NCBI RefSeq assembly: GCF_024732245.1
Contig: NZ_CP093845.1
Location: 248,001 to 312,000 of the forward strand
Length of the DNA: 64,000 nt
Reading direction: 5' to 3'
Source: Dietzia sp. B32
Lineage (GTDB): Bacteria; Actinomycetota; Actinomycetes; Mycobacteriales; Mycobacteriaceae
Shown here: one piece after another, positions 1 to 11,166 of the stretch
Layout: each line of letters starts with the position of its first letter
Position numbering within the stretch: position 1 is the stretch's first letter
Notes under the pieces: model-generated
What the model saw: only the letters and a program-made list of their open reading frames with translations
Told to the model about the DNA's origin: nothing
Databases searched by the model: none
Program-made: the position numbers and the translations under genes

Positions 1-148
1 GGATGACCTGCGCACCGTGCAGTTGGCAGTGCTTGGCGATGTGGAACGCGATGGAGGCGTCGGTGATGACGCCGGTGACGAGGATGGTCTTGCCGGACAG
101 CAACCCGGTGCCAGCCCCGGTGGTCTCGCTCGTATCGGTCTGGCCCAT
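1..148 (-). CDS. inhA: NADH-dependent enoyl-ACP reductase InhA/FabI, N-terminal fragment (runs off window)
   Basis: Only the first 49 codons are inside the window; the gene continues past base 1. The ATG at 148 lies one base after the fabG stop, so the two genes form a tight fabG-inhA pair. After a short Thr/Gly-rich leader the protein reads [20 protein letters not shown], which is the start of an enoyl-ACP reductase Rossmann fold with the atypical G-V-I-T-D-x-S-I-A-F nucleotide loop of the FabI/InhA family. In the family the enzyme performs the last reductive step of FAS-II elongation (mycolate precursors in Mycobacteriales). The FabI/InhA assignment is firm; calling it InhA rests on synteny with fabG. 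Confidence 0.9.
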   Translation of the reverse strand, partial: MGQTDTSETTGAGTGLLSGKTILVTGVITDASIAFHIAKHCQLHGAQVI

Positions 149-149
149 G

Positions 150-947
<798 letters not shown>

Positions 948-1928
948 TCACGGGATCCGTCGGTGGGCGGCCAGCGATCCCGCTGCGGCGGCCATCCCGA
1001 GGAGCGTGCCGATGACGAGCCAGGGCCGCGAGGCGTCCGCCTTCTTCCACTCGTAACCGATCTGCTCCTCGAGGGTGCGGTATACGGAGTCGAGTTCCTC
1101 GAGGCTGGAGGCGGTGAAGAAATCGCCTCCCGAGATCTCGGCGATCCGGCGCAGCGATGCATCGTCGACGGGCACCGGCTGGGGCCTGCCCTGGATGTCG
1201 ACGGTGCCGTAGAGGGTGCCGAACGAGATGGTGGAGACGGGGATGCCGGCCTCCGCGGCACGCTCGGCGGCGGTGAAGGCGCCCCGCTCCTCGGTGGGGT
1301 CGGCCGGGACGGTCTCCTTGCCGTCCGACAGCAGGACGACCCTCGCCGGCGGTGCCTGGTCGGGGCCCCCGAGGCTCTCGGTGAACGTCGTGATCGCCTG
1401 GGTGGCGGTGTAGATGGCCTCGCCGGTGGCGGTGCGCTCGTCGAGGGTGAGTCGCTCCACCGCGCGGATGACCGGCCCCCGGTCGGTGGTGGGGGCGACG
1501 AGCATGGAGGCGGTGCCCGCGTAGGAGACCAGGCCCAGGTTGACCCCCTGGGTCAGGTTGCCCGCGAAGGTCGTGGCCGCTTGTTGCGCGGCCTCGAGGC
1601 GCGACGGGGAGACGTCCGTCGCCTCCATGGACAGGGACACGTCGACGACGAGCATGACGGTCGCCCGGTTCCGCGGGACCTTCTGCTCCTTCTGTGGGCC
1701 GGCGAGAGCGACGACGAGGAAGAGCAGCGACAACACCAGGAGCACCGCCGGGACGTGCGTGAACCAGCGGCGGCCGCGACGGTCGACGGTGCGCAGCACG
1801 CCGAAGTTGCCGAACCGCACGGTCCGGCGCTTCTTGGAGCGCAACGCGATGATGTACCCCACGGCGAGGGCGACGGGGACGATCAGCAGGATCAACCAGA
1901 GGGGGTGCTGGAACTCGGACAGGCTCAC
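948..1928 (-). CDS. VWA-domain membrane protein of the MoxR/DUF58 cluster (Rv1481-like)
   Basis: 326 aa. Two N-terminal membrane segments (around residues 8-26 and 52-72) flank a short basic loop (RSKKRR). A von Willebrand factor A domain follows, with an intact MIDAS signature DVSLSMEATDV near residue 88 and a later LLSDGKET strand. A single C-terminal hydrophobic helix (LVIGTLLGMAAAAG) ends the protein. I set the start at the GTG at 1928, which overlaps the DUF58 stop (GTGA) and follows a GGAGG sequence; longer reading into the upstream gene is in the wrong frame for that gene. MoxR ATPases with VWA partners are thought to act as metal-dependent assembly factors. The exact client here is unknown; proximity to ripA suggests the cell envelope. 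Confidence 0.88.
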   Translation of the reverse strand: MSLSEFQHPLWLILLIVPVALAVGYIIALRSKKRRTVRFGNFGVLRTVDRRGRRWFTHVPAVLLVLSLLFLVVALAGPQKEQKVPRNRATVMLVVDVSLSMEATDVSPSRLEAAQQAATTFAGNLTQGVNLGLVSYAGTASMLVAPTTDRGPVIRAVERLTLDERTATGEAIYTATQAITTFTESLGGPDQAPPARVVLLSDGKETVPADPTEERGAFTAAERAAEAGIPVSTISFGTLYGTVDIQGRPQPVPVDDASLRRIAEISGGDFFTASSLEELDSVYRTLEEQIGYEWKKADASRPWLVIGTLLGMAAAAGSLAAHRRIP

Positions 1929-2908
1929 CGCGACGGCACCTCCTGTACCCCGGGATGGTCGTCGGGCAGGTCCCTCACCAGACTGTCGCCGGTGGGGAGG
2001 CCACCCTGGCGGCGCGCGCCGACGAAGTCGATGACGTCCCGGATCCAGTCCCGGTCGGTCCGCAGCGCGAGGACGGGTGCGCCGCAACGCCTCAGCGCGG
2101 AGTGGACCAGGACGCGGTGCTCCTCGGCTGCGCGGCGGTAGTCGACTGCGAGGGCGTCGTCGACGTCCAGCTCCAGCACCTCCCCGGTGGCGGGATCCTG
2201 TAGCAGGGCCGCGCCCACGGCTGGCAGGGAGATGTCGAGAGGATCGGCGACGTGCACGGCGAGGAACTCGTGGCGGGTGCCGAGGACACGGAGCGACCGT
2301 TCCCAGTCCACCTCGGACAGGAAGTCGGAGACGACGACCACCAGACCGTGGCGACGGGTGGCGTTGCGTACGGCGCGGAGGCAGTCGTCGATCGAACCGC
2401 CGGGTGAGACCCGTGGCGTCGCCCGTGACACCTCCTCGAGCAGCCGCCGCACATGGTCGCGGCCACCCGCTGCCCGCAGGACGCGGGGGCGACCGTCGCC
2501 GGTGAGTACCAGCCCCACCCGGCTCCCGGCCCCCGCCGAGAGGAATCCGACGGTGGCGACGGCGGCCTCGACCAGTCGCCGCTTGGCGCCGTACCGGCCC
2601 TCCACATCGAGGCTCGGTGCGAGATCGACGACCAGCCAGGTCTCGAGCTCGCGGTCGGCGATGGTCTGGCGGATGTGGGGAACGGTGGTCCTGGCGGTGA
2701 CCGACCAGTCCATCGTGCGGACGTCGTCCCCGGGTTCGTAGGCCCGGGCCTCACCGGGCTCGGTGCCCGGCCCGGGCAGCAGTCCCCGGTGGTCGCCGTT
2801 GAGGACGCCGTCGAGTCGCCGGGTGACGAGCAGTTCCAGCCGCGCCAGGGCCGCACGTGACGACGCGTCGACCGGGTCGTCGCGTCTGCCCTCGTCCGCG
2901 GTGGTCAC
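1925..2908 (-). CDS. DUF58 protein, MoxR-associated (Rv1480-like)
   Basis: 327 aa soluble protein. The family hallmark is visible: RAYEPGDDVRTMDWSVTART, the DUF58 signature, around residues 60-80, followed by a degenerate VWA-like fold (LVVDLAPSLD, VVVVSDFLSE). It lies between moxR and the VWA gene and overlaps both by 4 nt (GTGA at each junction), so the three proteins are likely made together. The start is the GTG at 2908, inside the moxR stop; the long upstream extension of this frame is only a shadow of moxR. DUF58 proteins accompany MoxR ATPases throughout bacteria, but no biochemical activity is firmly assigned. Confidence 0.9.
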   Translation of the reverse strand: MTTADEGRRDDPVDASSRAALARLELLVTRRLDGVLNGDHRGLLPGPGTEPGEARAYEPGDDVRTMDWSVTARTTVPHIRQTIADRELETWLVVDLAPSLDVEGRYGAKRRLVEAAVATVGFLSAGAGSRVGLVLTGDGRPRVLRAAGGRDHVRRLLEEVSRATPRVSPGGSIDDCLRAVRNATRRHGLVVVVSDFLSEVDWERSLRVLGTRHEFLAVHVADPLDISLPAVGAALLQDPATGEVLELDVDDALAVDYRRAAEEHRVLVHSALRRCGAPVLALRTDRDWIRDVIDFVGARRQGGLPTGDSLVRDLPDDHPGVQEVPSR

Positions 2909-3969
2909 CGTGACGGCGGCGGGCCGGCCTGGGCGGGGACCGCGCTGATCTGCGGGAGTGGCACGGCCTCGAGCACACGGCGCACCACGGTGTCGGCCGT
3001 GACCTCGTCGGCCAGGGCGTCGTAGGTCAGCACGAGACGGTGACGAAGGACCGCCGGCAGGACGTCGACCACGTCCTGCGGAACGACGTAATCGCGCCCA
3101 CGGACCAGGGCGAGCGCGCGGGCGGCGGTGACGGCTCCGAGGGTGGCGCGCGGGGAGGCGCCGTAGGACAGCCATCGCGCGACGTCCTCGAGCCCGTGCC
3201 GGGCGGGTTCGCGGGTGGCGACCGTGACCCGCACGACGTAGTCGACCAGTGCATGGTGGACGAACACCTCGCGGACCGCCTGCTGCAGACGGATGAGGGC
3301 GTCCACGCCGAGGACCTGCGAGGGCTCGGGAGGGGTCGAACCCATCCGGTAGACGATCTCGCGTTCCTCCTCGGGGGTCGGGTAGTCCACGACGAGCTTG
3401 AACAGGAAACGGTCCCGCTGAGCCTCCGGGAGTTGGTATACCCCTTCACTCTCGATCGGGTTCTGCGTGGCCATGACGAGGAACGGGCTGGGCATCGGGA
3501 AGGTCTGCCCGCCGATGGAGACGTGCCCCTCCGCCATGACCTCCAGCAGCGCGGACTGGACCTTGGCGGGCGCCCGGTTGATCTCGTCGGCGAGGACGAA
3601 GTTGGCCAGGATGGGACCGAGTTCGACCTCGAACTCCTCGCGCCCCTGCCGATAGATCCGGGTGCCGACGATGTCGGCGGGGACCAGATCAGGAGTGAAC
3701 TGGAGCCGCCGGAAGCCGCCTCCCACCACGGTGGCGAACGTCTCCACCGTGAGGGTCTTGGCCACGCCCGGGACACCCTCGAGCAGGATGTGCCCCCGCG
3801 AGAGCAGGCCGACGAGGATCATCTCGATCAGTCGGTCCTGGCCCACCACGACCTTCTTGACCTCGTAGACCGCGCGCTCGAGGAGCCGGGCGTCCTCGGC
3901 GGCCGTCGAGGCGCTCACCGCGAGGGAGTCGCCGGGCTTGCTCGATGGTTCGGGGTGGGGATCGGTCAC
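2905..3969 (-). CDS. moxR: MoxR-family AAA+ ATPase
   Basis: 354 aa. AAA_3 core with Walker A GVPGVAKT around residue 66, Walker B FVLADEINRAP (the D-E-I-N variant typical of MoxR) around residue 128, sensor 1 in MATQNPIE, and an arginine-finger segment in LPEAQRDRF. The C-terminal lid domain is present. MoxR ATPases are chaperone-like factors that insert cofactors or mature VWA-containing partners; DUF58 and VWA genes follow directly, each overlapping by 4 nt. Start is the GTG at 3969, preceded by GAAGGAG at good spacing. It is the first gene of the trio and sits just downstream of ripA, as in mycobacteria. Confidence 0.95.
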   Translation of the reverse strand: MTDPHPEPSSKPGDSLAVSASTAAEDARLLERAVYEVKKVVVGQDRLIEMILVGLLSRGHILLEGVPGVAKTLTVETFATVVGGGFRRLQFTPDLVPADIVGTRIYRQGREEFEVELGPILANFVLADEINRAPAKVQSALLEVMAEGHVSIGGQTFPMPSPFLVMATQNPIESEGVYQLPEAQRDRFLFKLVVDYPTPEEEREIVYRMGSTPPEPSQVLGVDALIRLQQAVREVFVHHALVDYVVRVTVATREPARHGLEDVARWLSYGASPRATLGAVTAARALALVRGRDYVVPQDVVDVLPAVLRHRLVLTYDALADEVTADTVVRRVLEAVPLPQISAVPAQAGPPPSR

Positions 3970-4059
3970 CGCGGAGGGCTCCTTCGCGTGGTCGGGTGTT
4001 CCGGGCGCCCTGCCGGCGCCGTCCGAACGGGCTGGGGACGACAGTACCGCCTGCCCCGG

Positions 4060-5607
4060 TCAGACCAGCCGGACCACCATCGGCGAGATCCCGGCCATCC
4101 GCACGGGCGAGATCTTCACGACGTCGCCCGACTGCGGTGCCTCGACCATCCTCCCGTCGCCCAGGTACAGGGCGACGTGACCGGGCCAGAACAACATGTC
4201 CCCACGCTGGCGGGTGGCCACGGGGTGCTGCGGCCCGGCGGTGTACTGGTACCCGGTGTAGTGCGGCAGGGCCTTGCCGATCCCGGCGAACGCGTAGATC
4301 ATCAGGCCCGAGCAGTCGAAGCCGATCTTGTTGTAGTCGCCGTGACGGTCGGCGACGCCGCCGTCACGGATGCCGCGGGTGGGGCCGTTGGCGTCGCCGC
4401 CTCCCCACGCGTAGGGCACCCCGAGTTGCGACAGGGCCCGGTTCACCACCGTTTCGACCCGCGCGCTGTTCGACGGCGCGCCGGAGTTGCCGCCCTGACC
4501 GGGTGCGGGTGCCGGAGCGGCCGGGCCCTGGGCGATCGAACCGAAGTCGGCGCGGCTGATCGCGTCCGCGACCTGCTGCACGATCGCCTCGGTGTCACCC
4601 CTGATCCCGGCGTCGACGGCCGCGCCGACACTGCCGGCGTCGATCGTTCCGCCGATGGCGCGGGTCGCCTGATCGGAGGATCCCCCGGCGAACTGTCGTA
4701 CCGCACCGAGGTCGAGATGCGACGGGAGGGCGGAGGCGATGTCGGCGGCCTGCTCCACCGCCTCCGGCTGCGCGGCGAGAGCGGAGATCGCCTCGTCGCG
4801 CAGAGCGTCGGCGTCGACCCCGTCCCCGGGGTCGACTCGCGGCCCGGCGGGGGTCGCCCCCGACTCCGCGAGGGCGGAACGGTGCACTTCCAGCTCCGCG
4901 GTCAGCGCGGCGACCTCCTCCTCGAGAGCGAGGACGTCGTCGGCGACCCGGGACACCTCCGCCTCCGCGGAGTCCCGCCGGGCGGCGGCGTCCGAGTAGC
5001 GTTGCTCCGCGGCATCGCGGGCGGCGACGGCCTCGGCCTCGCGGCGGGCGGCTTCATCGGCGGCCGCCACCATCTCCCGCACCACGGTGCGCTGGTCGGC
5101 CGCCGCACGCCGGAGATACTCCTGCCTCAGGCCGGCGTCCGCGGGTCCGCCGGGGGCGAGGATCTCCGACGCCGCACCCGGTGCGGTCCCCTGCCGGTGC
5201 AGCAGGCGCGAATAGTCGTCCAGGGCGCCCCTCGCGGAGTCGACACCGGACTCGGCCCGTTCCCTCTCGGCGGTGGTGCGATCGGCGTCGGCGATCGACC
5301 GATCCAGCTCGACCCGTGCCATCTGAAGATCGACGAGGCTCTTGTTGACGCCCTCGCGCTGCACCGCGATCTGCTCGCGGGTCTCGTCCAGCCGCGCGGT
5401 GGCGTCGGCGACCGCACGGATCAGACCGGAGACATCGCCCGGCGCGACCGCCGAGACCTGCTGGGCGCCCGCGACGGGGGGCTGAAGCGCCGCCCCGGCG
5501 GTGCCCAGCACCAGCACCGCCGCCAGCGCCACCCGCCCGGGCGCTCTCCCGGGATTGCCACGTGTACGTACCCCTCGGGCACGGTTCGACCGATAGTCAG
5601 GCTCCAC
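4060..5607 (-). CDS. ripA: Peptidoglycan D,L-endopeptidase RipA-like (NlpC/P60)
   Basis: 515 aa exported protein. It has a basic N-terminus, a hydrophobic signal segment (VALAAVLVLGTAGAAL) and a probable cleavage after AGA near residue 48. A long Glu/Arg/Ala-rich region (about 65-270) looks like coiled coil, followed by a Gly/Pro linker (about 360-385). The C-terminal NlpC/P60 domain carries FDCSGL (Cys432), GHVALYLG (His477) and Glu489, spaced like the Cys-His-Glu triad of mycobacterial RipA. It should cleave stem peptides at the division septum. M. tuberculosis has two adjacent paralogs here (ripA, ripB); only one is seen, which is also the longer type. Start is the GTG at 5607 with AAGG upstream; the preceding 270 bases form a structured leader. 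Confidence 0.92.
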   Translation of the reverse strand: MEPDYRSNRARGVRTRGNPGRAPGRVALAAVLVLGTAGAALQPPVAGAQQVSAVAPGDVSGLIRAVADATARLDETREQIAVQREGVNKSLVDLQMARVELDRSIADADRTTAERERAESGVDSARGALDDYSRLLHRQGTAPGAASEILAPGGPADAGLRQEYLRRAAADQRTVVREMVAAADEAARREAEAVAARDAAEQRYSDAAARRDSAEAEVSRVADDVLALEEEVAALTAELEVHRSALAESGATPAGPRVDPGDGVDADALRDEAISALAAQPEAVEQAADIASALPSHLDLGAVRQFAGGSSDQATRAIGGTIDAGSVGAAVDAGIRGDTEAIVQQVADAISRADFGSIAQGPAAPAPAPGQGGNSGAPSNSARVETVVNRALSQLGVPYAWGGGDANGPTRGIRDGGVADRHGDYNKIGFDCSGLMIYAFAGIGKALPHYTGYQYTAGPQHPVATRQRGDMLFWPGHVALYLGDGRMVEAPQSGDVVKISPVRMAGISPMVVRLV

Positions 5608-5877
5608 GTTTCACCTTCCGCTGACCGCACCGGGGTGCGGCTGACCGCGCGTCCCGTACGCGGGACGCGTGACCGAGGCGGCGTCGGCGGCCGGTGATGC
5701 CTTCCCCTGCGCCACTGGAGCCTCAAACCGACTCGGCAGAACCTAGTGTTCCTTTAGCACCGTAGGTCACAGGGAACACATGTGAAACATTGGGCGGAAA
5801 AATACACTGCTGTAACTTCTATAACAGCAGGCGGGACGGCGTGTCGCGAACTGGACACGTCGACCGGAATACGGCGG
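5608..5877 (-). promoter_or_regulatory. Structured 5' region of ripA (hairpins; riboswitch possible but unproven)
   Basis: 270 bases without a gene. On the minus strand, reading toward ripA, there is an AT-rich stretch with TTATAG-like hexamers, an inverted repeat CTGCTGT-N10-ACAGCAG (5807-5830), a TCACA-N9-TGTGA repeat (5767-5785), then two perfect GC hairpins close to the start codon: GCGTCCCG/CGGGACGC with a 4-nt loop and CCGCACC/GGTGCGG with a 2-nt loop. In actinobacteria c-di-AMP (ydaO-type) riboswitches often precede cell-wall hydrolase genes, and GCCGAGTCGG here recalls the start of that motif. I cannot align the rest convincingly, so this is only a candidate. Confidence 0.3.
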
Positions 5878-6417
5878 TCAGCGCGAGCGGCGCCGCAGAA
5901 CGACCGCGAAGAGGGCCACCGCCAGCACCGCCACCACGATCGCGACGGCGGTGAGGGTGCCCCACGGCGGAGCCGGGGCGGTGATCTTGTGGGCGAACAC
6001 CGACGCGGAGACCACCGGATCGAACTCCTCCCAGGCGTCGTCCTGGCCGGCCTCGAGCTGATGGCGTGGGATCGAGTCACTGGAGCTGCCGATGAAGACG
6101 GGTGTCCGCACGAGGATCGTGCCGTCGTACTCCTCGCCCAAGAACGCCGCGAGGTCGCGGGCGTCCGTGTAGACGGCCGCGGGCGCCTCGGTGTAGACCA
6201 CCTTGAGGTCGACGCCACGGTCGCCGGCTTCGTCCACCACGGTTCGCAGACCCTCGACGAACGGCTCCGGGGCGGAGACGCCGTCGTCGGCCAGATCCGC
6301 GACCACGGCGTGGTAATCCAGCCAGGGAGGAACCTCGCCCTCCCGCAACGACATGATCGGCTCGTCCTCGTAGGCGAGCACGGTCACGGAATCCGCGGGG
6401 TTGTCCACGCCCGACAT
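5878..6417 (-). CDS. Small membrane-anchored protein, Rv1476-like (DUF6676-type)
   Basis: 179 aa. The first ~140 residues are soluble and acidic with no motif I recognise beyond a conserved-looking body (SLREGEVPPWLDYHAVVADL, VYTEAPAAVYTDARDLAAFL). The C-terminus has one transmembrane helix (LTAVAIVVAVLAVALFAVVL) and ends in RRRSR, so it is probably tail-anchored with the bulk outside or inside depending on insertion. It lies between ripA and acn, the place of Rv1476 in M. tuberculosis, and is divergent from acn. No weak point in the reading frame was seen. Function is unknown; association with the moxR/ripA envelope cluster is inferred from position only. Confidence 0.82.
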   Translation of the reverse strand: MSGVDNPADSVTVLAYEDEPIMSLREGEVPPWLDYHAVVADLADDGVSAPEPFVEGLRTVVDEAGDRGVDLKVVYTEAPAAVYTDARDLAAFLGEEYDGTILVRTPVFIGSSSDSIPRHQLEAGQDDAWEEFDPVVSASVFAHKITAPAPPWGTLTAVAIVVAVLAVALFAVVLRRRSR

Positions 6418-6511
6418 GGTGCCATCTCGGCGTCGTCACCCACGAACCCACGCGCCGCCCCGACCGACAACCGCAGTCGCGTGCCCACGTTCGGGCGTGC
6501 CGGGACCTATA

Positions 6512-6527
6512 CAGGACGGGCGTACTG
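6512..6527 (+). promoter_or_regulatory. AcnR operator overlapping the acn promoter
   Basis: The 16 bases CAGGACGGGCGTACTG match, position for position, the Corynebacterium AcnR consensus CAGNACnnncGTACTG. The site overlaps TATACA (6509-6514), a plausible -10 hexamer, and lies 135 bases before the acn start, with the acnR-like gene directly downstream of acn. The consensus is from published work on C. glutamicum as I remember it; the match itself is seen directly. Confidence 0.8.
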
Positions 6528-6554
6528 GTAAATTGGCGGCCGAAGACGGATCAG

Positions 6555-6573
6555 AGGGTCCACAATGGACCCT
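6555..6573 (+). other. Perfect 8-bp hairpin in the acn leader
   Basis: AGGGTCCA, loop CAA, TGGACCCT. It sits in the 134-base stretch between the AcnR operator and the acn start codon and has no T-run, so it is not an ordinary terminator. It could affect leader stability or be a protein site. The rest of the leader holds nothing I recognise except GGAG before the GTG start. Confidence 0.5.
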
Positions 6574-6661
6574 GTGTCCGCCCCGGCGTCGCCGCCCGAG
6601 ACACATGCGGTGACACCGGGAGGGATGACGAACCGACATTCGCACCACGAGTGGAGCTGAC

Positions 6662-9475
<2,814 letters not shown>

Positions 9476-9493
9476 TCGGCCTCCCACATCGAC

Positions 9494-9540
9494 GGCGGTG
9501 CGCGGTTTCCCCAGCTCAGGCGAGGAAACTGCGCACCGCC
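9494..9540 (+). terminator. Strong hairpin between acn and acnR
   Basis: Arms of 17 nt (GGCGGTGCGCGGTTTCC and GGAAACTGCGCACCGCC) pair with a single mismatch around a 13-nt loop, 18 bases after the acn stop. No T-run follows. It probably stops or attenuates most acn transcription while letting some read into acnR, or protects the acn 3' end. Confidence 0.6.
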
Positions 9541-9567
9541 GCGGTGTATCCGAAGGAAAGTAGTGAC

Positions 9568-10137
9568 ATGCCCAGGGTCAGTCAGGACCACATGGACGCC
9601 CGGAGACACCAGATCCTGTCCGGCGCGCGCGAGTGCTTCGCGGAGTACGGGTTCGAGGGTGCCACCGTGCGTCGCCTGGAGGAGGCCACCGGGCTGAGCC
9701 GGGGCGCCATCTTCCACCACTTCGACGACAAGGACGCGCTCTTCCTCGCACTGGCCCACGACGACGCCGCGGCAATGGCCGCCACCGTGGCCGCGCAGGG
9801 TCTGGTGCAGGTGATGAGGGAGATCCTCGCCGACCCCCAGGAGTTCTCGTGGCTCGGTACGCGGCTCGAGATCGCCCGGCGGATCAGGACCGACCCGGAG
9901 TTCCGGGAGCGGTGGACGGACCGTCAGGCGGAGGTCGATGCCGCGGTCGTCGCGCGACTCCGGGAGCAGAAGGCCTCCGGACGGATGCGCACGGATATCC
10001 CCGCGGACGTGCTGCGTGTCTACCTCGACATCGTGCTCGACGGCCTCATCACACACCTGGCCACCGGGCGCGGCACCGAGCACGTGAGCGAGATGCTGGA
10101 TCTCGTCGAGGCGTCCCTGCGGACCGGTCAGGGGTGA
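9568..10137 (+). CDS. acnR: TetR-family repressor AcnR
   Basis: 189 aa, nearly the length of C. glutamicum AcnR (188 aa). The N-terminal TetR helix-turn-helix covers about residues 8-55 (ILSGARECFAEYGFEGATVR, then GLSRGAIFHHFDDKDALF). The C-terminal ligand/dimer domain has LEIARRIRTDPEFRERW. In corynebacteria AcnR represses aconitase and senses citrate with magnesium. Its place directly after acn and the consensus operator in front of acn make this assignment strong. I chose the ATG at 9568, 8 nt after an AAGGAAAG Shine-Dalgarno, over the upstream ATG at 9544, which lacks one. Confidence 0.93.
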   Translation: MPRVSQDHMDARRHQILSGARECFAEYGFEGATVRRLEEATGLSRGAIFHHFDDKDALFLALAHDDAAAMAATVAAQGLVQVMREILADPQEFSWLGTRLEIARRIRTDPEFRERWTDRQAEVDAAVVARLREQKASGRMRTDIPADVLRVYLDIVLDGLITHLATGRGTEHVSEMLDLVEASLRTGQG

Positions 10138-10171
10138 CAATCCCCACCTGCGCGATCCCCCGGTGCGGGCG

Positions 10172-10177
10172 TACGTT
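10172..10177 (+). promoter_or_regulatory. Putative -10 (TACGTT) for a leaderless aldo/keto reductase mRNA
   Basis: TACGTT ends exactly 6 nt before the ATG at 10184, and no Shine-Dalgarno sequence is present. The spacing puts the transcription start at the start codon. Confidence 0.5.
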
Positions 10178-10183
10178 GGTCGC

Positions 10184-11026
10184 ATGTCCACACCTGACAC
10201 GCAGATCCCGCAGCTCACCCTGAACGACGGTCGATCGATCCCCCAGGTCGGTTTCGGTACGTTCCAGGTCCCGCCCGCCGACACCGAGAAGGTCGTCACC
10301 GACGCGATCGAGGCCGGGTACCGCCACCTCGACACCGCCCAGATGTACGGCAACGAGGAGGGTGTCGGCCGGGCGGTCGCGGCGTCCGGCATCCCGCGCG
10401 ACGAGTTCTGGATCACCACCAAGCTTAACAACACCTTCCACGAGCGCACCGCCGCACGTGAGGCCACCGAGCGCTCGCTCGAGGCGCTGGGCGGGCGCAT
10501 CGACCTCTACCTCGTGCACTGGCCGCTGGCGATGCACGACGACGTCGCGACCGTGTGGGAGACGATGGAGGAGATCCGCGCCGACCTGGCCGTCGACTCG
10601 ATCGGCGTCTCCAACTTCACCGCCGCCAACCTCGAACGGTTGGCGGAGGCGGGCCTGAGCACACCGACGGTCGACCAGATCGAGTCCAACCCGTACTTCG
10701 TCAACGACGACCTGCGCGCGGCGTGCGTCGAGCGGGGCATCGCGGTCGAGGCGTGGAGCCCGCTCGCCCAGGGTGCGGTCTTCGGTGATCCCCAGCTGCA
10801 GGCGCTCGCCGAGCAGGTCGGGAGGACTGTCTCCCAGGTTGTCCTGCGTTGGACCCTCCAGCGCGGCGACATCGTCTTCCCCAAGTCCTCCAACCCGGCC
10901 CGCATGCGCGAGAACCTCGAGGTCTTCGACTTCGACCTGTCGGACGAGCAGATGGCCTCGATCACGGCCCTGCACAACGGCACCCGCTCGGGCCCGGACC
11001 CGGACACCTTCGACTGGCGCGGCTGA
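10184..11026 (+). CDS. Aldo/keto reductase (2,5-diketo-gluconate reductase-like)
   Basis: 280 aa NADPH-dependent reductase with a TIM-barrel fold. The catalytic tetrad is intact: Asp50 and Tyr55 in LDTAQMYGNE, Lys80 in TTKL, His112 in LVHWP. The NADPH-phosphate-binding end PKSSNPARMREN is near residue 235. The family reduces aldehydes and ketones of sugars, keto-acids or xenobiotics; the substrate cannot be read from sequence. The ATG at 10184 was preferred to the upstream ATG at 10163 because of family length and the TACGTT hexamer 6 nt before it. A strong terminator follows. Not part of the mycobacterial gene order I know for this site. Confidence 0.92.
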   Translation: MSTPDTQIPQLTLNDGRSIPQVGFGTFQVPPADTEKVVTDAIEAGYRHLDTAQMYGNEEGVGRAVAASGIPRDEFWITTKLNNTFHERTAAREATERSLEALGGRIDLYLVHWPLAMHDDVATVWETMEEIRADLAVDSIGVSNFTAANLERLAEAGLSTPTVDQIESNPYFVNDDLRAACVERGIAVEAWSPLAQGAVFGDPQLQALAEQVGRTVSQVVLRWTLQRGDIVFPKSSNPARMRENLEVFDFDLSDEQMASITALHNGTRSGPDPDTFDWRG

Positions 11027-11081
11027 CCCCACCGCCTGACCCCACCGCCAGACCCCGTCGCCCAACCCCGTCGCGAAGACA

Positions 11082-11127
11082 GTTCCGCACACGTTCGCCG
11101 AGAGGCAGGTGTGCGGAACGCTCTTTT
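11082..11127 (+). terminator. Rho-independent terminator after the aldo/keto reductase
   Basis: An 11-bp perfect stem, GTTCCGCACAC (11082-11092) with GTGTGCGGAAC (11109-11119), followed by GCTCTTTTC. This is one of the few terminators in the window with a T-rich tail. Confidence 0.8.
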
Positions 11128-11154
11128 CGACGGCGCGACGGACCGCAAGCGCCC

Positions 11155-11160
11155 TAGAGT
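11155..11160 (+). promoter_or_regulatory. Putative -10 (TAGAGT) for the leaderless transporter/PLP-enzyme operon
   Basis: TAGAGT ends exactly 6 nt before the ATG at 11167, with no Shine-Dalgarno between. It lies just after the terminator of the preceding gene, so the pair 11167-14135 is an independent transcription unit. Confidence 0.55.
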
Positions 11161-11166
11161 CGGTCC

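Noticed and set aside
3040-5697. 885-codon plus-strand frame opposite moxR and ripA
   Set aside because: Same GC shadow effect; it spans two well-supported minus-strand genes and gives Arg/Gly/Asp-rich nonsense.
5767-5785. CRP/GlxR site upstream of ripA (TCACA...TGTGA)
   Set aside because: The half-sites are in the wrong order and spacing: the CRP-type consensus is TGTGA-N6-TCACA. Kept only as an inverted repeat in the leader.
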